Assembly: GCA_963974675.1 (NCBI GenBank)
Contig: CAXBDQ010000001.1
Coordinates: forward strand, 62,001-126,000
DNA from: Porticoccus sp963974675
GTDB lineage: Bacteria; Pseudomonadota; Gammaproteobacteria; Pseudomonadales; Porticoccaceae
DNA length: 64,000 nucleotides
Direction: 5' to 3'
How positions within the stretch are numbered: position 1 is the stretch's first letter; every line of letters starts with the position of its first letter. The position numbers were made by a program, and so were the translations under genes. Of the stretch, positions 8,695 through 16,904 are shown piece by piece. The notes beneath the pieces were generated by a model. The model worked only from the letters and a program-made list of their open reading frames with translations. It made no database searches and was not told the DNA's origin.

Positions 8695-8726
8695 CATATC
8701 ATATATATGATTTTTCACATATACAA
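8695..8726. promoter_or_regulatory. ArsR operator candidate upstream of arsR
   Basis: Contains the perfect 14-bp palindrome ATCATATATATGAT (8698-8711) followed by TTTTTCACATATACAA. It is 25-55 bp upstream of the arsR ATG at 8670, where an ArsR dimer would block RNA polymerase. The right part is repeated in front of acr3. Confidence 0.6.
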
Positions 8727-8788
8727 GACCTGTATCGACTCAACAAATGGGTAATATAATAAACACCGGCCTTGAGCTGTACTTGGGA

Positions 8789-9211
8789 TTACTTATTAAC
8801 TACGGCAAGCGTTAACCTTGAAATACAAGTTAACTTATTCCTATCGTCGTATAGTTTTATTTCCCAAACTTGGGATTTTCTTCCGCGATAAACCTGCTCG
8901 GCTCTACCCGTTATAACACCTGACCGAACACCTCTTAAATGATTGGCATTCACTTCTTGTCCAACGCAGTAGTATTCGTCTGGATCTAGAGTCAACATTC
9001 CTCCGATAGACCCCAAAGATTCTGCTAATACAATATTTGCCCCTCCGTGCACCAGCTTATAAGGCTGGAATGTTCTTTTATCAGCAGGCATTGTTCCTTC
9101 AATATAATTATCACCAATATCGGTTATTTCAATCCCTATAAACTCTAATATTGTATCTTTACTCCAGCTATTTACTTCCTCTAGGCAAGGCTCTTTAAAC
9201 CAGATACTCAC
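8789..9211 (-). CDS. Hotdog-fold acyl-CoA thioesterase (PaaI/MenI-YdiI type)
   Basis: A 140-residue cytoplasmic hotdog-fold hydrolase of acyl-CoA thioesters. It aligns along its whole length with E. coli YdiI/MenI: FQPYKLVHGGANIVLAESLG contains the HGG turn (55-57) and the catalytic Glu at residue 64, and VGQEVNANHLR matches the YdiI segment VGLEINANHVR. YdiI acts on 1,4-dihydroxy-2-naphthoyl-CoA and other acyl-CoAs; no menaquinone genes are visible here, so the substrate is open. It stands alone between the arsenite module and the glyoxalase cluster. Confidence 0.85.
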   Translation of the reverse strand: MSIWFKEPCLEEVNSWSKDTILEFIGIEITDIGDNYIEGTMPADKRTFQPYKLVHGGANIVLAESLGSIGGMLTLDPDEYYCVGQEVNANHLRGVRSGVITGRAEQVYRGRKSQVWEIKLYDDRNKLTCISRLTLAVVNK

Positions 9212-9245
9212 TAATTACTCTCCGATTAATATTTGTGTAACGCCC

Positions 9246-9276
9246 AGAATCAATGGGACCGAACTCGATTGATTCT
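9246..9276. repeat. Inverted repeat between the thioesterase and glyoxalase genes
   Basis: AGAATCAAT (9246-9254) and ATTGATTCT (9268-9276) form a perfect 9-bp stem with a 13-nt loop, about 35 bp upstream of the thioesterase start. No T-run follows on either strand, so an operator or mRNA hairpin is more likely than an intrinsic terminator. Confidence 0.45.
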
Positions 9277-9406
9277 GCAACCGTTAAAACAAACAACCTA
9301 ACACACAACCATAAAATTGATCAGAAAATAATCGTTACGACCCCTTTTATTTACCCTTTTATTTCCTGTATAAACAGCGCTTTGAGATAACAGAAGACCT
9401 TCACGG

Positions 9407-9841
9407 CTAGTGATACTGAATAAGCTCAATCTTGTAACCATCAGGGTCTTCAATAAAGGCAATGACTTCTTTCACTCCGGTTTCATCAACAGAATAAGTC
9501 ATTGGGCCTGGGCCGCGTAATACGGTTACACCCAACTTCCCCAAGTGCGTACACGTTGCATAAATATCAGTTACTCCAAGGGCAACATGCCCATAGCGTG
9601 TGCCGTGCTGATAGGTGTTCTCATCCCAATTGTAGGTTAGCTCGATAACAGCATTTGATGCCTCATCGCCATAACCGATAAAAACCAAGGTGAAACGCCC
9701 TTCTGTGAAATTTTCTCGTCTTAGTTCTTTCATCCCTAGCGCATCACGATAAAACGCAATTGAGCGGTCAAGATCGCTTACACGAAACATGGTATAAAGC
9801 ACGCGCGTCGGCAGGGTAGATAAACCATTTTGCGTTGGCAT
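9407..9841 (-). CDS. gloA: Glyoxalase I-like protein with altered metal ligand
   Basis: Lactoylglutathione lyase family, 144 residues, which isomerises the methylglyoxal-glutathione adduct. Start chosen at ATG 9841 (MPTQNGL) because AGGAAAG lies 5 nt ahead; an upstream ATG at 9910 would add 23 unlike residues and overlap the previous gene. The fold repeats (YRDALGMKELRRE, VIELTYNWD, YGHVALGV, EDPDGYKIELIQ) match E. coli GloA closely. Three of four metal ligands are kept: Glu67, His85 and Glu139. The first, His5 in E. coli (LLHTMLRV), is Tyr16 here (VLYTMFRV; codon TAT at 9796-9794). Activity or metal preference may therefore differ. It ends a three-gene minus-strand set with a hydrolase and a tautomerase. 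Confidence 0.88.
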   Translation of the reverse strand: MPTQNGLSTLPTRVLYTMFRVSDLDRSIAFYRDALGMKELRRENFTEGRFTLVFIGYGDEASNAVIELTYNWDENTYQHGTRYGHVALGVTDIYATCTHLGKLGVTVLRGPGPMTYSVDETGVKEVIAFIEDPDGYKIELIQYH

Positions 9842-9902
9842 TTTTTCTTTCCTGTTGTGGGTAATTGCATGTGCACTATGTGTGCACATGCAATGCTTTC
9901 TA

Positions 9903-10652
9903 TTAATCATTAACGGCTTCAGTTAAAGCTGAGTCTATAGCCGCTAGTAATAACAAACCCGCTAACTTTTCCGGCATGGAGAACGCGGGGAAATGCCCTG
10001 ATTCTAAGTTATGGACTACCTCAACTTCCCAGTTGGCTATCATCCGATCCTGTAAGGCAGGCGTTGTTACTTTATCGAGCGTGGTGCGAATATACGTTTT
10101 AGGGACTGAACCAAAATTATTCTCGGTAACGGCAACTTTTGACATAAAGGGTTCAGTTGATTGCTTCTCGACGACCAACGGTAAAAAACGTTGAATTACA
10201 CTTTCCGGCACATCATGAAAACCGGCAGATCGTAGTGTTTTTTCCGGTAAAGTTGCGTAGCTTTGATCTTCAGAAAAAATGATATTGGGAAGGAACTCAC
10301 CGTTATCGCTTTGCATCGCTTCCAACACTGTTCCACCGTCTGCCAATAAAAAGGCGGCAACAAATACAAGTCTTTCAATGTTGGATGGGATTCTTTCCGC
10401 CACTTGCGATATCACTGAACCTGACATGCTATGACCAACCAAAATAACGGGCTCACTTAGCGATTGAATGACCTCAATCAATGTATCGATGTAATTAGCC
10501 ATCGTCATATCGGCAATGGGTTGGATATTCGCGCCGTGACCCGGCAAATCAATGGCAGTCACTTCATGGCCCTGCGCTTCAAGTAAAGGAGAAATGTCCT
10601 CCCATGCCCGTGATTCTTCCCATGCACCATGCACTAAAATGTAATGACTCAT
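9903..10652 (-). CDS. Alpha/beta hydrolase (methylesterase/hydroxynitrile lyase-like)
   Basis: A 249-residue soluble alpha/beta hydrolase resembling plant methylesterase/hydroxynitrile-lyase proteins and their bacterial relatives. The oxyanion loop is LVHGAWEE at the N-terminus and the nucleophile elbow is GHSMSG with Ser75. The likely acid is Asp193 (RTTLDKVTTP) and the catalytic His is His220 (LESGHFPAFSMPE). GGGAG sits before the ATG, and a GGGC-GAAA-GCCC hairpin lies just upstream of it (10678-10667). Its end overlaps the long alternative start of the glyoxalase but leaves 61 bp to the chosen start. The substrate is unknown; the context suggests a small-molecule detoxification or catabolic set. 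Confidence 0.85.
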   Translation of the reverse strand: MSHYILVHGAWEESRAWEDISPLLEAQGHEVTAIDLPGHGANIQPIADMTMANYIDTLIEVIQSLSEPVILVGHSMSGSVISQVAERIPSNIERLVFVAAFLLADGGTVLEAMQSDNGEFLPNIIFSEDQSYATLPEKTLRSAGFHDVPESVIQRFLPLVVEKQSTEPFMSKVAVTENNFGSVPKTYIRTTLDKVTTPALQDRMIANWEVEVVHNLESGHFPAFSMPEKLAGLLLLAAIDSALTEAVND

Positions 10653-10725
10653 AATTATCTCCCGGCGGGCTTTCGCCCATTTTTAATGTGATTAAAACTG
10701 ATTAAGTTGAACAATTCTGTGGTGT

Positions 10726-11157
10726 TTAAGCCGCTTTGATATTCATCGCCGCTTGAATACCTGCCAGTGGTAATACTTGTCCGCCACCAGCCCAGCTACC
10801 TTCGGCAACTTCATAAAGCATTGCCCAATGATTAAGTCGACCTTCATAGGAACCAACAATGTCATCCACAATTTGACCAATTTCTGCGACTAGTGATGCT
10901 CTTGTTGATTCCGTCAGTGCGCCTTGAGGTGTAGTTACTGCAATGCGAAATGGAGGTTCTTCTAGATTTTCGCTACCGACATAGACCGACTCTTTTGGCT
11001 TATCGTCGTAATAGGCCCAGACTAAAGATTGCGCACCGGCATCATCGATGGGTGCCTTTTCAGCCCTGAGTACGGCGTTGGATATGCGAGATATAAAAGC
11101 GTCTTGTTCACTTTTATTAAGCGTATTCTGAGGTGCATTTACTTGAATTAATGGCAT
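10726..11157 (-). CDS. Tautomerase-superfamily protein
   Basis: A 143-residue protein beginning MPLIQVNAP. The Pro exposed after Met removal is the catalytic base of the tautomerase/MIF superfamily. Length and the two beta-alpha-beta halves (residues 1-60, and about 70-125 beginning FRIAVTTPQGALTE) fit a fused, long-type tautomerase of the cis-CaaD/MSAD-like range rather than the 62-residue 4-OT type. AGGAG precedes the start. It is the first gene of the minus-strand set and is divergent from the LysR regulator across 174 bp, so it is the probable regulated promoter-proximal gene. The substrate is unknown. Confidence 0.7.
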   Translation of the reverse strand: MPLIQVNAPQNTLNKSEQDAFISRISNAVLRAEKAPIDDAGAQSLVWAYYDDKPKESVYVGSENLEEPPFRIAVTTPQGALTESTRASLVAEIGQIVDDIVGSYEGRLNHWAMLYEVAEGSWAGGGQVLPLAGIQAAMNIKAA

Positions 11158-11242
11158 GATATTTCTCCTGATTTTTGTATTTCAAATTGGTTTCTTCCGT
11201 TGCTTATTTACACCACTTACTTGGAAGATGTATCCATAATAG

Positions 11243-11301
11243 AATGTTCATTTTAGGTATTAAATGTTCAATAATTAGCATTTACTGTGCATAATTGCAC
11301 A
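11243..11301. promoter_or_regulatory. Candidate LysR-type binding sites in the divergent promoter
   Basis: AATGTTCA occurs twice in direct orientation (11243-11250 and 11263-11270, 20 bp apart). A perfect inverted repeat TGTGCA-TAAT-TGCACA lies at 11286-11301, 30 bp before the LysR start. Their place between divergent regulator and target genes is where LysR-type recognition and activation sites normally lie. Assignment is inference. Confidence 0.5.
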
Positions 11302-11331
11302 ACATGTTTTCTAAACATTTGGGGGCAAAGG

Positions 11332-12204
11332 ATGAATTGGGACGACCTACGTTTTTTCCTTGCGTTGACCAGAGAAGGGACGGTTAGCGGTGCGGGAAGA
11401 GTACTAAAAGTGAAACATACGACTGTGGCTAGACGCATTTCTGCTTTAGAAGAACAGTTAGGTAGCCGATTATTTGACCGAACGGCCCACGGCTATACCA
11501 TGACTCAAGTGGCAGAGAATCTGTATCCCCACGCATTGTCTATGGAAGAATTAGCGCAAGCAGCTGATCGAGAAGTGTTTGGCATGGATACGCAGTTAAG
11601 CGGTACTTTAAAATTGGCAGCCTCATATGACGTATTTACTCGTCTAATAACACCCAAATTGCATCAATTCACTGATAAGTACCCTGGTATAGATGTCGAA
11701 CTTTCTTCATCTACAAGTTTGGCTGACTTAGCCAGCCGCCAGGCCGATATAGCCCTACGACTAACACCCCAACCTCCAGAATATTTAATCGGTCGAGAAA
11801 TAGTTCCTTTGCGCCACGGTATATACGCCAGCGCTCGCTATCTGAAGAAAAAACGCAATACCGAGCGGCTAGTGCTTTGGGAACACGACCGATCAATGCC
11901 CGAATGGGTCAATGATCATTTTTCTGCAGCCCGAATTGTGGTTCGAACTAACGAGATCATGACCATGATGGAAGCCGTAAAAAATCACATGGGGATAGCC
12001 AGAATGCCATGTTATGTCGCCGATGCAGAACCAACTCTTCGCCGCATTGATGTCGCGCTTACACCCTCGAAATGGGGTGTATGGGTATTAAGCCATGTTG
12101 ATTTGAGATCGACTGCAAGAGTTCGAGTATGCCGAGAGTTTTTGATTGATATTATCGAACAACAGCGCAGTTTGATTGAAGGTTCGGCATCCAAATATTA
12201 TTGA
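11332..12204 (+). CDS. LysR-family transcriptional regulator
   Basis: A 290-residue regulator: an N-terminal winged helix-turn-helix (LRFFLALTREGTVSGAGRVL, then HTTVARRISALEEQLGSRLF), a linker helix, and a type 2 periplasmic-binding-like effector domain from about residue 90. I chose ATG 11332 (MNWDDLRFF) over the upstream start at 11287, because LysR proteins begin a few residues before the DLRFF helix and a G-rich stretch precedes it. The short HTH spacing and MNWDDLR opening resemble the group of LysR regulators typically adjacent to small oxidoreductase or hydrolase genes. It likely controls the divergent tautomerase-hydrolase-glyoxalase set. Confidence 0.9.
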   Translation: MNWDDLRFFLALTREGTVSGAGRVLKVKHTTVARRISALEEQLGSRLFDRTAHGYTMTQVAENLYPHALSMEELAQAADREVFGMDTQLSGTLKLAASYDVFTRLITPKLHQFTDKYPGIDVELSSSTSLADLASRQADIALRLTPQPPEYLIGREIVPLRHGIYASARYLKKKRNTERLVLWEHDRSMPEWVNDHFSAARIVVRTNEIMTMMEAVKNHMGIARMPCYVADAEPTLRRIDVALTPSKWGVWVLSHVDLRSTARVRVCREFLIDIIEQQRSLIEGSASKYY

Positions 12205-12626
12205 ATACTTGGTTATGTATTCGAATGAATGGAGACACTGTCTTTTCTCATTAAACATAACTGTTAATTAATAAGCCCGAAAGCCTATTAACTAAGAGGC
12301 TCCGTATCAGAGGAAAGTTGATGTTAAAAATCAGAACTTTTGACTTTAAAATCAAAAATTAGATGAGATATTAAGAGATGTAATTACTGACAAAACAAGT
12401 CTCCATGCAATGTTTTTAGTAAATTCTTAGGCAATTGATCATAATCGATAACCTCAAAAAATCAATGTGTTAGCATTTACTTTCCCTTGATACAAAGCCT
12501 GATCGCTTGTGATTTTGTAGGTTGGCAAACTGACTCCTCAAAACTAAATCCAGATGCCTGCTGTCACCAACCATGACAAAACAAATTTATTCCGAAGGCA
12601 CCCAGACCAAGAATTTACTATCTGCC
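12205..12626. other. Intergenic region between LysR gene and recJ
   Basis: About 420 bp, AT-rich, between convergent genes. I see only a weak 5-bp stem (AGCCT...AGGCT near 12281-12300) and no open frame, tRNA or clear terminator. Confidence 0.5.
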
Positions 12627-14393
12627 CTAATTCGTGAGAATTTCTTGCACCATTAGCTGCACTGACTCCCTGCCCTGCCACACATTAATATCCAGTTTAT
12701 ACACAAGCTGTACTTTTTTTGCCTGATGATTCGGCCAAACATCGGTATCGACATTAAAGGCAATGGCATCAATCATTTGTTTTTTTTGTTCATCAACTGC
12801 CAGCAGTAGCTTCAGATGTTTCTCACCCACAATGCGCTGTTGAACAATGAAAAAATCGCCCTGAAAGAGTGGCTCGGGGAAATGTTGCCCCCAGGGGCCA
12901 GCATCTCTGAGTAAGTGGCCGGTTTCCAGGCTTAATTCTTCCGGGCTGAGCTCGCCATCGGTGACGATTTCTGCTTCCAGGTCAGCGGGAGTGAGCTGTC
13001 GCTTTACTTCTGCATCGAAAGCCTCGGCAAATGCGGGGTAATGTTTTGCCTCTAGACTCAGGCCTGCCGCCATGGCATGACCGCCAAATTTACTGATTAA
13101 CTCTGGGTGTGCAGTAGCAACGGCATCCAGAGCATCGCGAATATGTAGCCCCGGAATGGAGCGTGCAGAACCCTTATATTCTTTGTTTTCGCCCTCGCCT
13201 CCTGCATCGGCAAAGGCAATCACTGGGCGGTGTATTCGGTCTTTAATTCTTGAGGCCAGTAGCCCCACCACGCCCTGATGCCAATCGGGGTCAAATAAAC
13301 AGAGGCCCCAAGGTAACGTTTGTTCATTGAGGTCTAATTTTTCCAGCATGGTCAGTCCTTCGCGCTGCATCCCGGCTTCGATAACGCGACGATCACGATT
13401 CAATTCATCCAGTTGTATTGCGTATTCACGGGCTAAGTACGTATCGGTTTCTAACAAGCACTCAATGCCGATACTCATATCATCGAGACGACCGGCTGCA
13501 TTTAGCCTCGGCCCCACCGTAAAGCCTAAATCTGTGGCGACTAAACGCTGACAGTCTTTTCCGGCCAAATCCAACAATGCCTGAATACCCGGGCGGGTTT
13601 TACCTGCACGAATACGTTGTAATCCCTGATGTACTAACACCCGATTGGTTTGGTCCAGCGGGACCACGTCGGCCACTGTACCCAGTGCAACTAAGTCGAG
13701 CCACTCCGCCATGTTGGGCATGGCAATATTTTGAGCGTCAAACCAACCGGTTTCACGCAATCGGCTCCGTAGCGCGCTCAGTAGATAGAACACCACACCC
13801 ACACCAGCGAGATTTTTACTGGGGAAATCACAACCATGCTGGTTGGGATTAACAATAGCATCAGCCTCGGGCAGAACCGCCCCGGGCAGATGGTGGTCGG
13901 TAATCAGTACTTTGATACCCGCGTTTTTAGCTGCCTTTACACCACTGACGCTAGAGATACCATTATCAACGGTAATAATCAGGTCCGGATTGCGCTGTTG
14001 GGCCAGCGCAACAATTTCAGGGGTAAGTCCGTAGCCAAATTCAAACCGGTTGGGCACAATAAAATCCATATGCTGCATACCCATGGCACGCAGGGCTAGC
14101 ATTGTCAGTGCGGTGCTGGTGGCACCATCGGCATCAAAATCACCCACAATTAACACCGACTGCTGTTCTGTTAAGGCTTCCTCTAAAAGCCTGACGCCTT
14201 CGGACAGCCCCTGAAGTGAATCAGGACGAGGGAGTTTGGCCAACGTTCGCTCTAATTGGTCATCATTGCTAATACCCCGGCCAAGGTAAATCCGTTGCAG
14301 TAGCGGGGAGATATTTTCACTAAATTGACTGAGCTCTGGGTCTATTTGACGCTGGCTAATCTTGGGTCGGCTATGTGTTGACTGCATTAACAT
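12627..14393 (-). CDS. recJ: Single-stranded-DNA-specific exonuclease RecJ
   Basis: A 588-residue 5'-3' exonuclease acting on single-stranded DNA in recombination and mismatch/base-excision repair. DHH-phosphoesterase motifs are in order: DFDADG (residues 85-90), TVDNG (141-145), TDHH (165-168), then the DHHA1 part with GSARSIPGLHIRD and FGGHAMAAGLSL (motifs around 400-440) and the C-terminal OB fold. Length is normal (E. coli 577). It stands alone here, with the fatty-acid genes divergent upstream. Confidence 0.95.
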   Translation of the reverse strand: MLMQSTHSRPKISQRQIDPELSQFSENISPLLQRIYLGRGISNDDQLERTLAKLPRPDSLQGLSEGVRLLEEALTEQQSVLIVGDFDADGATSTALTMLALRAMGMQHMDFIVPNRFEFGYGLTPEIVALAQQRNPDLIITVDNGISSVSGVKAAKNAGIKVLITDHHLPGAVLPEADAIVNPNQHGCDFPSKNLAGVGVVFYLLSALRSRLRETGWFDAQNIAMPNMAEWLDLVALGTVADVVPLDQTNRVLVHQGLQRIRAGKTRPGIQALLDLAGKDCQRLVATDLGFTVGPRLNAAGRLDDMSIGIECLLETDTYLAREYAIQLDELNRDRRVIEAGMQREGLTMLEKLDLNEQTLPWGLCLFDPDWHQGVVGLLASRIKDRIHRPVIAFADAGGEGENKEYKGSARSIPGLHIRDALDAVATAHPELISKFGGHAMAAGLSLEAKHYPAFAEAFDAEVKRQLTPADLEAEIVTDGELSPEELSLETGHLLRDAGPWGQHFPEPLFQGDFFIVQQRIVGEKHLKLLLAVDEQKKQMIDAIAFNVDTDVWPNHQAKKVQLVYKLDINVWQGRESVQLMVQEILTN

Positions 14394-14659
14394 TATTCCT
14401 TTTCAAGCATTCCAGACTAGGCTAAATTCTGTTCTGTATTCTGTATTTTTGTTCAAGTCTAAGACACGCACCATTTCAATCTTTATACGATGCGCTATGA
14501 TTGATCGCTGGCAATCGTAACATTTGCTGGGTAAGGCTGGATTACTGGTGAACGCTGCAACCATCTCGCTGTCGTAAACGGGCATGATGCATGCTCTCCA
14601 GTGGTAAATTCCCCAACATTGAGCCATTAATAAAAAATGGTAGTTTAACAGGAGTTCAT

Positions 14660-14839
14660 ATGGCGAATTACACAGCCCCTTTGTGCGATATACAGTTTGT
14701 TCTGGAAGACCTGCCCGATATCTATCGCCTCTACCAAAATCTGCGGGGGTATAAAGAAACGACACCCAGCCTTACCCGGGCTATATTTGAAGGTGACTTT
14801 CTAGTACCGACAATTAATACCGACAATAGCCGCAAGTAG
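14660..14839 (+). pseudogene. N-terminal remnant of an acyl-CoA dehydrogenase
   Basis: A 59-codon frame with a good Shine-Dalgarno (AGGAG, 5 nt before ATG 14660). MANYTAPLCDIQFVLEDL and the following LPDIYRLYQNLRGYKETTP match the usual opening of a large class of bacterial acyl-CoA dehydrogenases (M-x-x-Y-x-A-P-L-x-D-M-x-F-V-L-x-E-L ... LPGFEDATPDLVDAIL). The similarity stops near TRAIFE; about 550 codons of the expected enzyme, including FAD and substrate sites, are missing. It lies directly ahead of the fadB-like and thiolase genes, where the dehydrogenase of a beta-oxidation operon would be. It may still be translated as a short peptide. Confidence 0.7.
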
Positions 14840-14870
14840 TATTAATAATAAACCACAAGAAAATTTGAGA

Positions 14871-16904
14871 ATGTCAGAACCTCAAACATCTGGAACCGAT
14901 ATGACCGAGAATCAAATATTCAAACACTGGACGTTAGAGTTGGATGCCGAAAACATTGCCTGGCTGGGCTTGAATCGGCAGGGTGAAACACTTAACTCGC
15001 TCAGTTCCCAGGTCATGCTGGAATTGACCACCCTACTGGGTGAGCTGGAAGCGAACCTCCCTCAAGGGCTGGTCATTTACTCGAAAAAAGCCAACGGGTT
15101 TATCGCCGGAGCCGACATTCGAGAGTTTGAACAACAAACGAATCAAACGGCAGCCAAGTTGGGTATTCAGCAGGCCCATGCCCTGTTTACACAACTGGAA
15201 CAGCTCCCTTGCCCCACCGTCGCATCGATTCATGGCTTTTGTCTGGGCGGAGGCCTTGAATTGGCTCTGGCTTGCGATTATAGGGTAGCTCAGGACGGTG
15301 ATAGCACCCGAATAGGCTTCCCCGAAATTCAATTGGGAATCTTTCCCGGTTTTGGTGGTACCGCTCGCAGCATTCGCCTGCTCGGGGGCCAAAAAGCATT
15401 AGAACTGATCCTGAACGCCCGAATGTTTAAAGCTCGTGCAGCGAAATCTATTGGCTTAATTGATCACGTGGTGCCTGAACATAGCAGCCTGAAATGGGCC
15501 GCTCGAAAGTTTATTATCAAACAACCTAAACCTCGTCGAGCCGGGAAACTGGAACGATTGAGCAGCTGCCCAGGCATACGTCATGTCATAGCAAAAATCA
15601 TGGCACGACAAGTCGCCAAAAAGGCTCGCCCAGAGCATTATCCCGCACCCTATGCTCTCATTGATCTCTGGCGCACCGTCGGCGATAACTTTGAGGCTTT
15701 ACTCGCTGGGGAGACTGAGGAGGTCAGCAAATTGCTGATGGGTAATACCTCTCGCAATCTGCGTCGGGTCTTTCGTCTGCAAGAGCAGTTAAAAGAGCTA
15801 GGGAGGCCCGACAGCCCTGACATAAACAACAGCACTTCTAACTGGAAGCCTCGACGCGTTCATGTTGTGGGTGCCGGTGTAATGGGCGGAGATATCGCCG
15901 CTTGGTGTGCCCTTAGTGGACTGGAGGTCACCCTTCAAGATCGCGAATATGACTTTATAGCGCCCGCATTGAAACGCGCAGAAACGCTGTTCAAAAAGAA
16001 GCTTAAGACACCAGCACGCATCCTCGCTGCGAAAAGCCGACTCATTGCGGATGTAGCCGGCGAAGGTATTGCCCGAGCAGATGTGATTATCGAGGCCATA
16101 TTTGAGAACCTAGAAGCCAAACAACAACTCTTTATGGACGTGGAAAAAAAAGCCCGACCCGAGGCATTACTTGCCACCAATACGTCGGCGATTCCCCTGG
16201 CTGAAATTGCCGACGGACTTCAACAACCTAACCGTTTAATCGGACTGCATTTTTTTAACCCTGTGGAAAAAATGCCTCTCGTGGAAGTTGTCCGAGATAT
16301 TCACACCAGTGAAACGTCTATCAAAAAGGGCTGTATATTCAGCAATTTGATTCGAAAGTATCCTCTCGTCGTTAAAAGTGCTCCCGGATTTTTGGTCAAT
16401 CGTGTTTTAACCCCTTTTATGCTGGAAGCACTGAACCTTGCTGCAGAAGGCCACAGCATGGCAACCATTGATGAAGCTGCTAAGCTTTTTGGTATGCCCA
16501 TGGGACCCATTGAGCTCGTCGACACTGTTGGGCTGGATGTTGCTGTCAGCGTCGCAGCCAAACTGGCCGCCGATAATACGCAAGCATTGGAGCGACTTCA
16601 GTCACTGATAGACCAAGGAAAACTCGGTAAAAAAACGGGCCAAGGTTTCTATAAATGGAAAAAAGGAAAACCGGTTAAAGGCAAACCCAGTGATCGCGTC
16701 GCACTGGATATTCTTGGTGAGCGCTTAATCGAACCAATGATAAAAGAGTGTCACCAATGCCTGGAAGATGACATCGTCGGCAGTGCTGATCTATTGGATG
16801 CAGGCGTTATTTTTGGTATCGGCTTTGCGCCGTTTAGAGGTGGGCCTTTGCACTATCAGCAACAATTTGAAACCCATTTTCATGAGGCTGCCTGCAATGA
16901 TTAA
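14871..16904 (+). CDS. Bifunctional enoyl-CoA hydratase/3-hydroxyacyl-CoA dehydrogenase (FadB/FadJ-like)
   Basis: A 677-residue multifunctional beta-oxidation enzyme catalysing hydration of 2-enoyl-CoA and NAD-dependent oxidation of 3-hydroxyacyl-CoA. The N-terminal crotonase domain keeps both catalytic Glu positions (GGGLELALACDYR and IGFPEIQLG). The dehydrogenase half has the Rossmann motif VGAGVMGGDIA and the catalytic His in IGLHFFNPVEKMPLVE. The C-terminal domain follows (LFGMPMGPIELVDTVG). ATG 14871 is preferred to the TTG at 14865; an ATG at 14901 is possible. It overlaps the thiolase by 8 nt. At under 680 residues it is shorter than E. coli FadB (729), closer to SDR-type or secondary FadJ-like paralogues. 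Confidence 0.9.
   Translation: MSEPQTSGTDMTENQIFKHWTLELDAENIAWLGLNRQGETLNSLSSQVMLELTTLLGELEANLPQGLVIYSKKANGFIAGADIREFEQQTNQTAAKLGIQQAHALFTQLEQLPCPTVASIHGFCLGGGLELALACDYRVAQDGDSTRIGFPEIQLGIFPGFGGTARSIRLLGGQKALELILNARMFKARAAKSIGLIDHVVPEHSSLKWAARKFIIKQPKPRRAGKLERLSSCPGIRHVIAKIMARQVAKKARPEHYPAPYALIDLWRTVGDNFEALLAGETEEVSKLLMGNTSRNLRRVFRLQEQLKELGRPDSPDINNSTSNWKPRRVHVVGAGVMGGDIAAWCALSGLEVTLQDREYDFIAPALKRAETLFKKKLKTPARILAAKSRLIADVAGEGIARADVIIEAIFENLEAKQQLFMDVEKKARPEALLATNTSAIPLAEIADGLQQPNRLIGLHFFNPVEKMPLVEVVRDIHTSETSIKKGCIFSNLIRKYPLVVKSAPGFLVNRVLTPFMLEALNLAAEGHSMATIDEAAKLFGMPMGPIELVDTVGLDVAVSVAAKLAADNTQALERLQSLIDQGKLGKKTGQGFYKWKKGKPVKGKPSDRVALDILGERLIEPMIKECHQCLEDDIVGSADLLDAGVIFGIGFAPFRGGPLHYQQQFETHFHEAACND

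Noticed and set aside
10667..10678. GGGC-TTTC-GCCC as a plus-strand terminator
   Set aside because: Only a 4-bp stem, no plus-strand gene ends there, and it lies in the leader of a minus-strand gene.
14403..14765. 120-codon minus-strand frame over the acyl-CoA dehydrogenase stub
   Set aside because: It lies antisense to the recognisable stub, has no known motif and an implausible composition; treated as a shadow.
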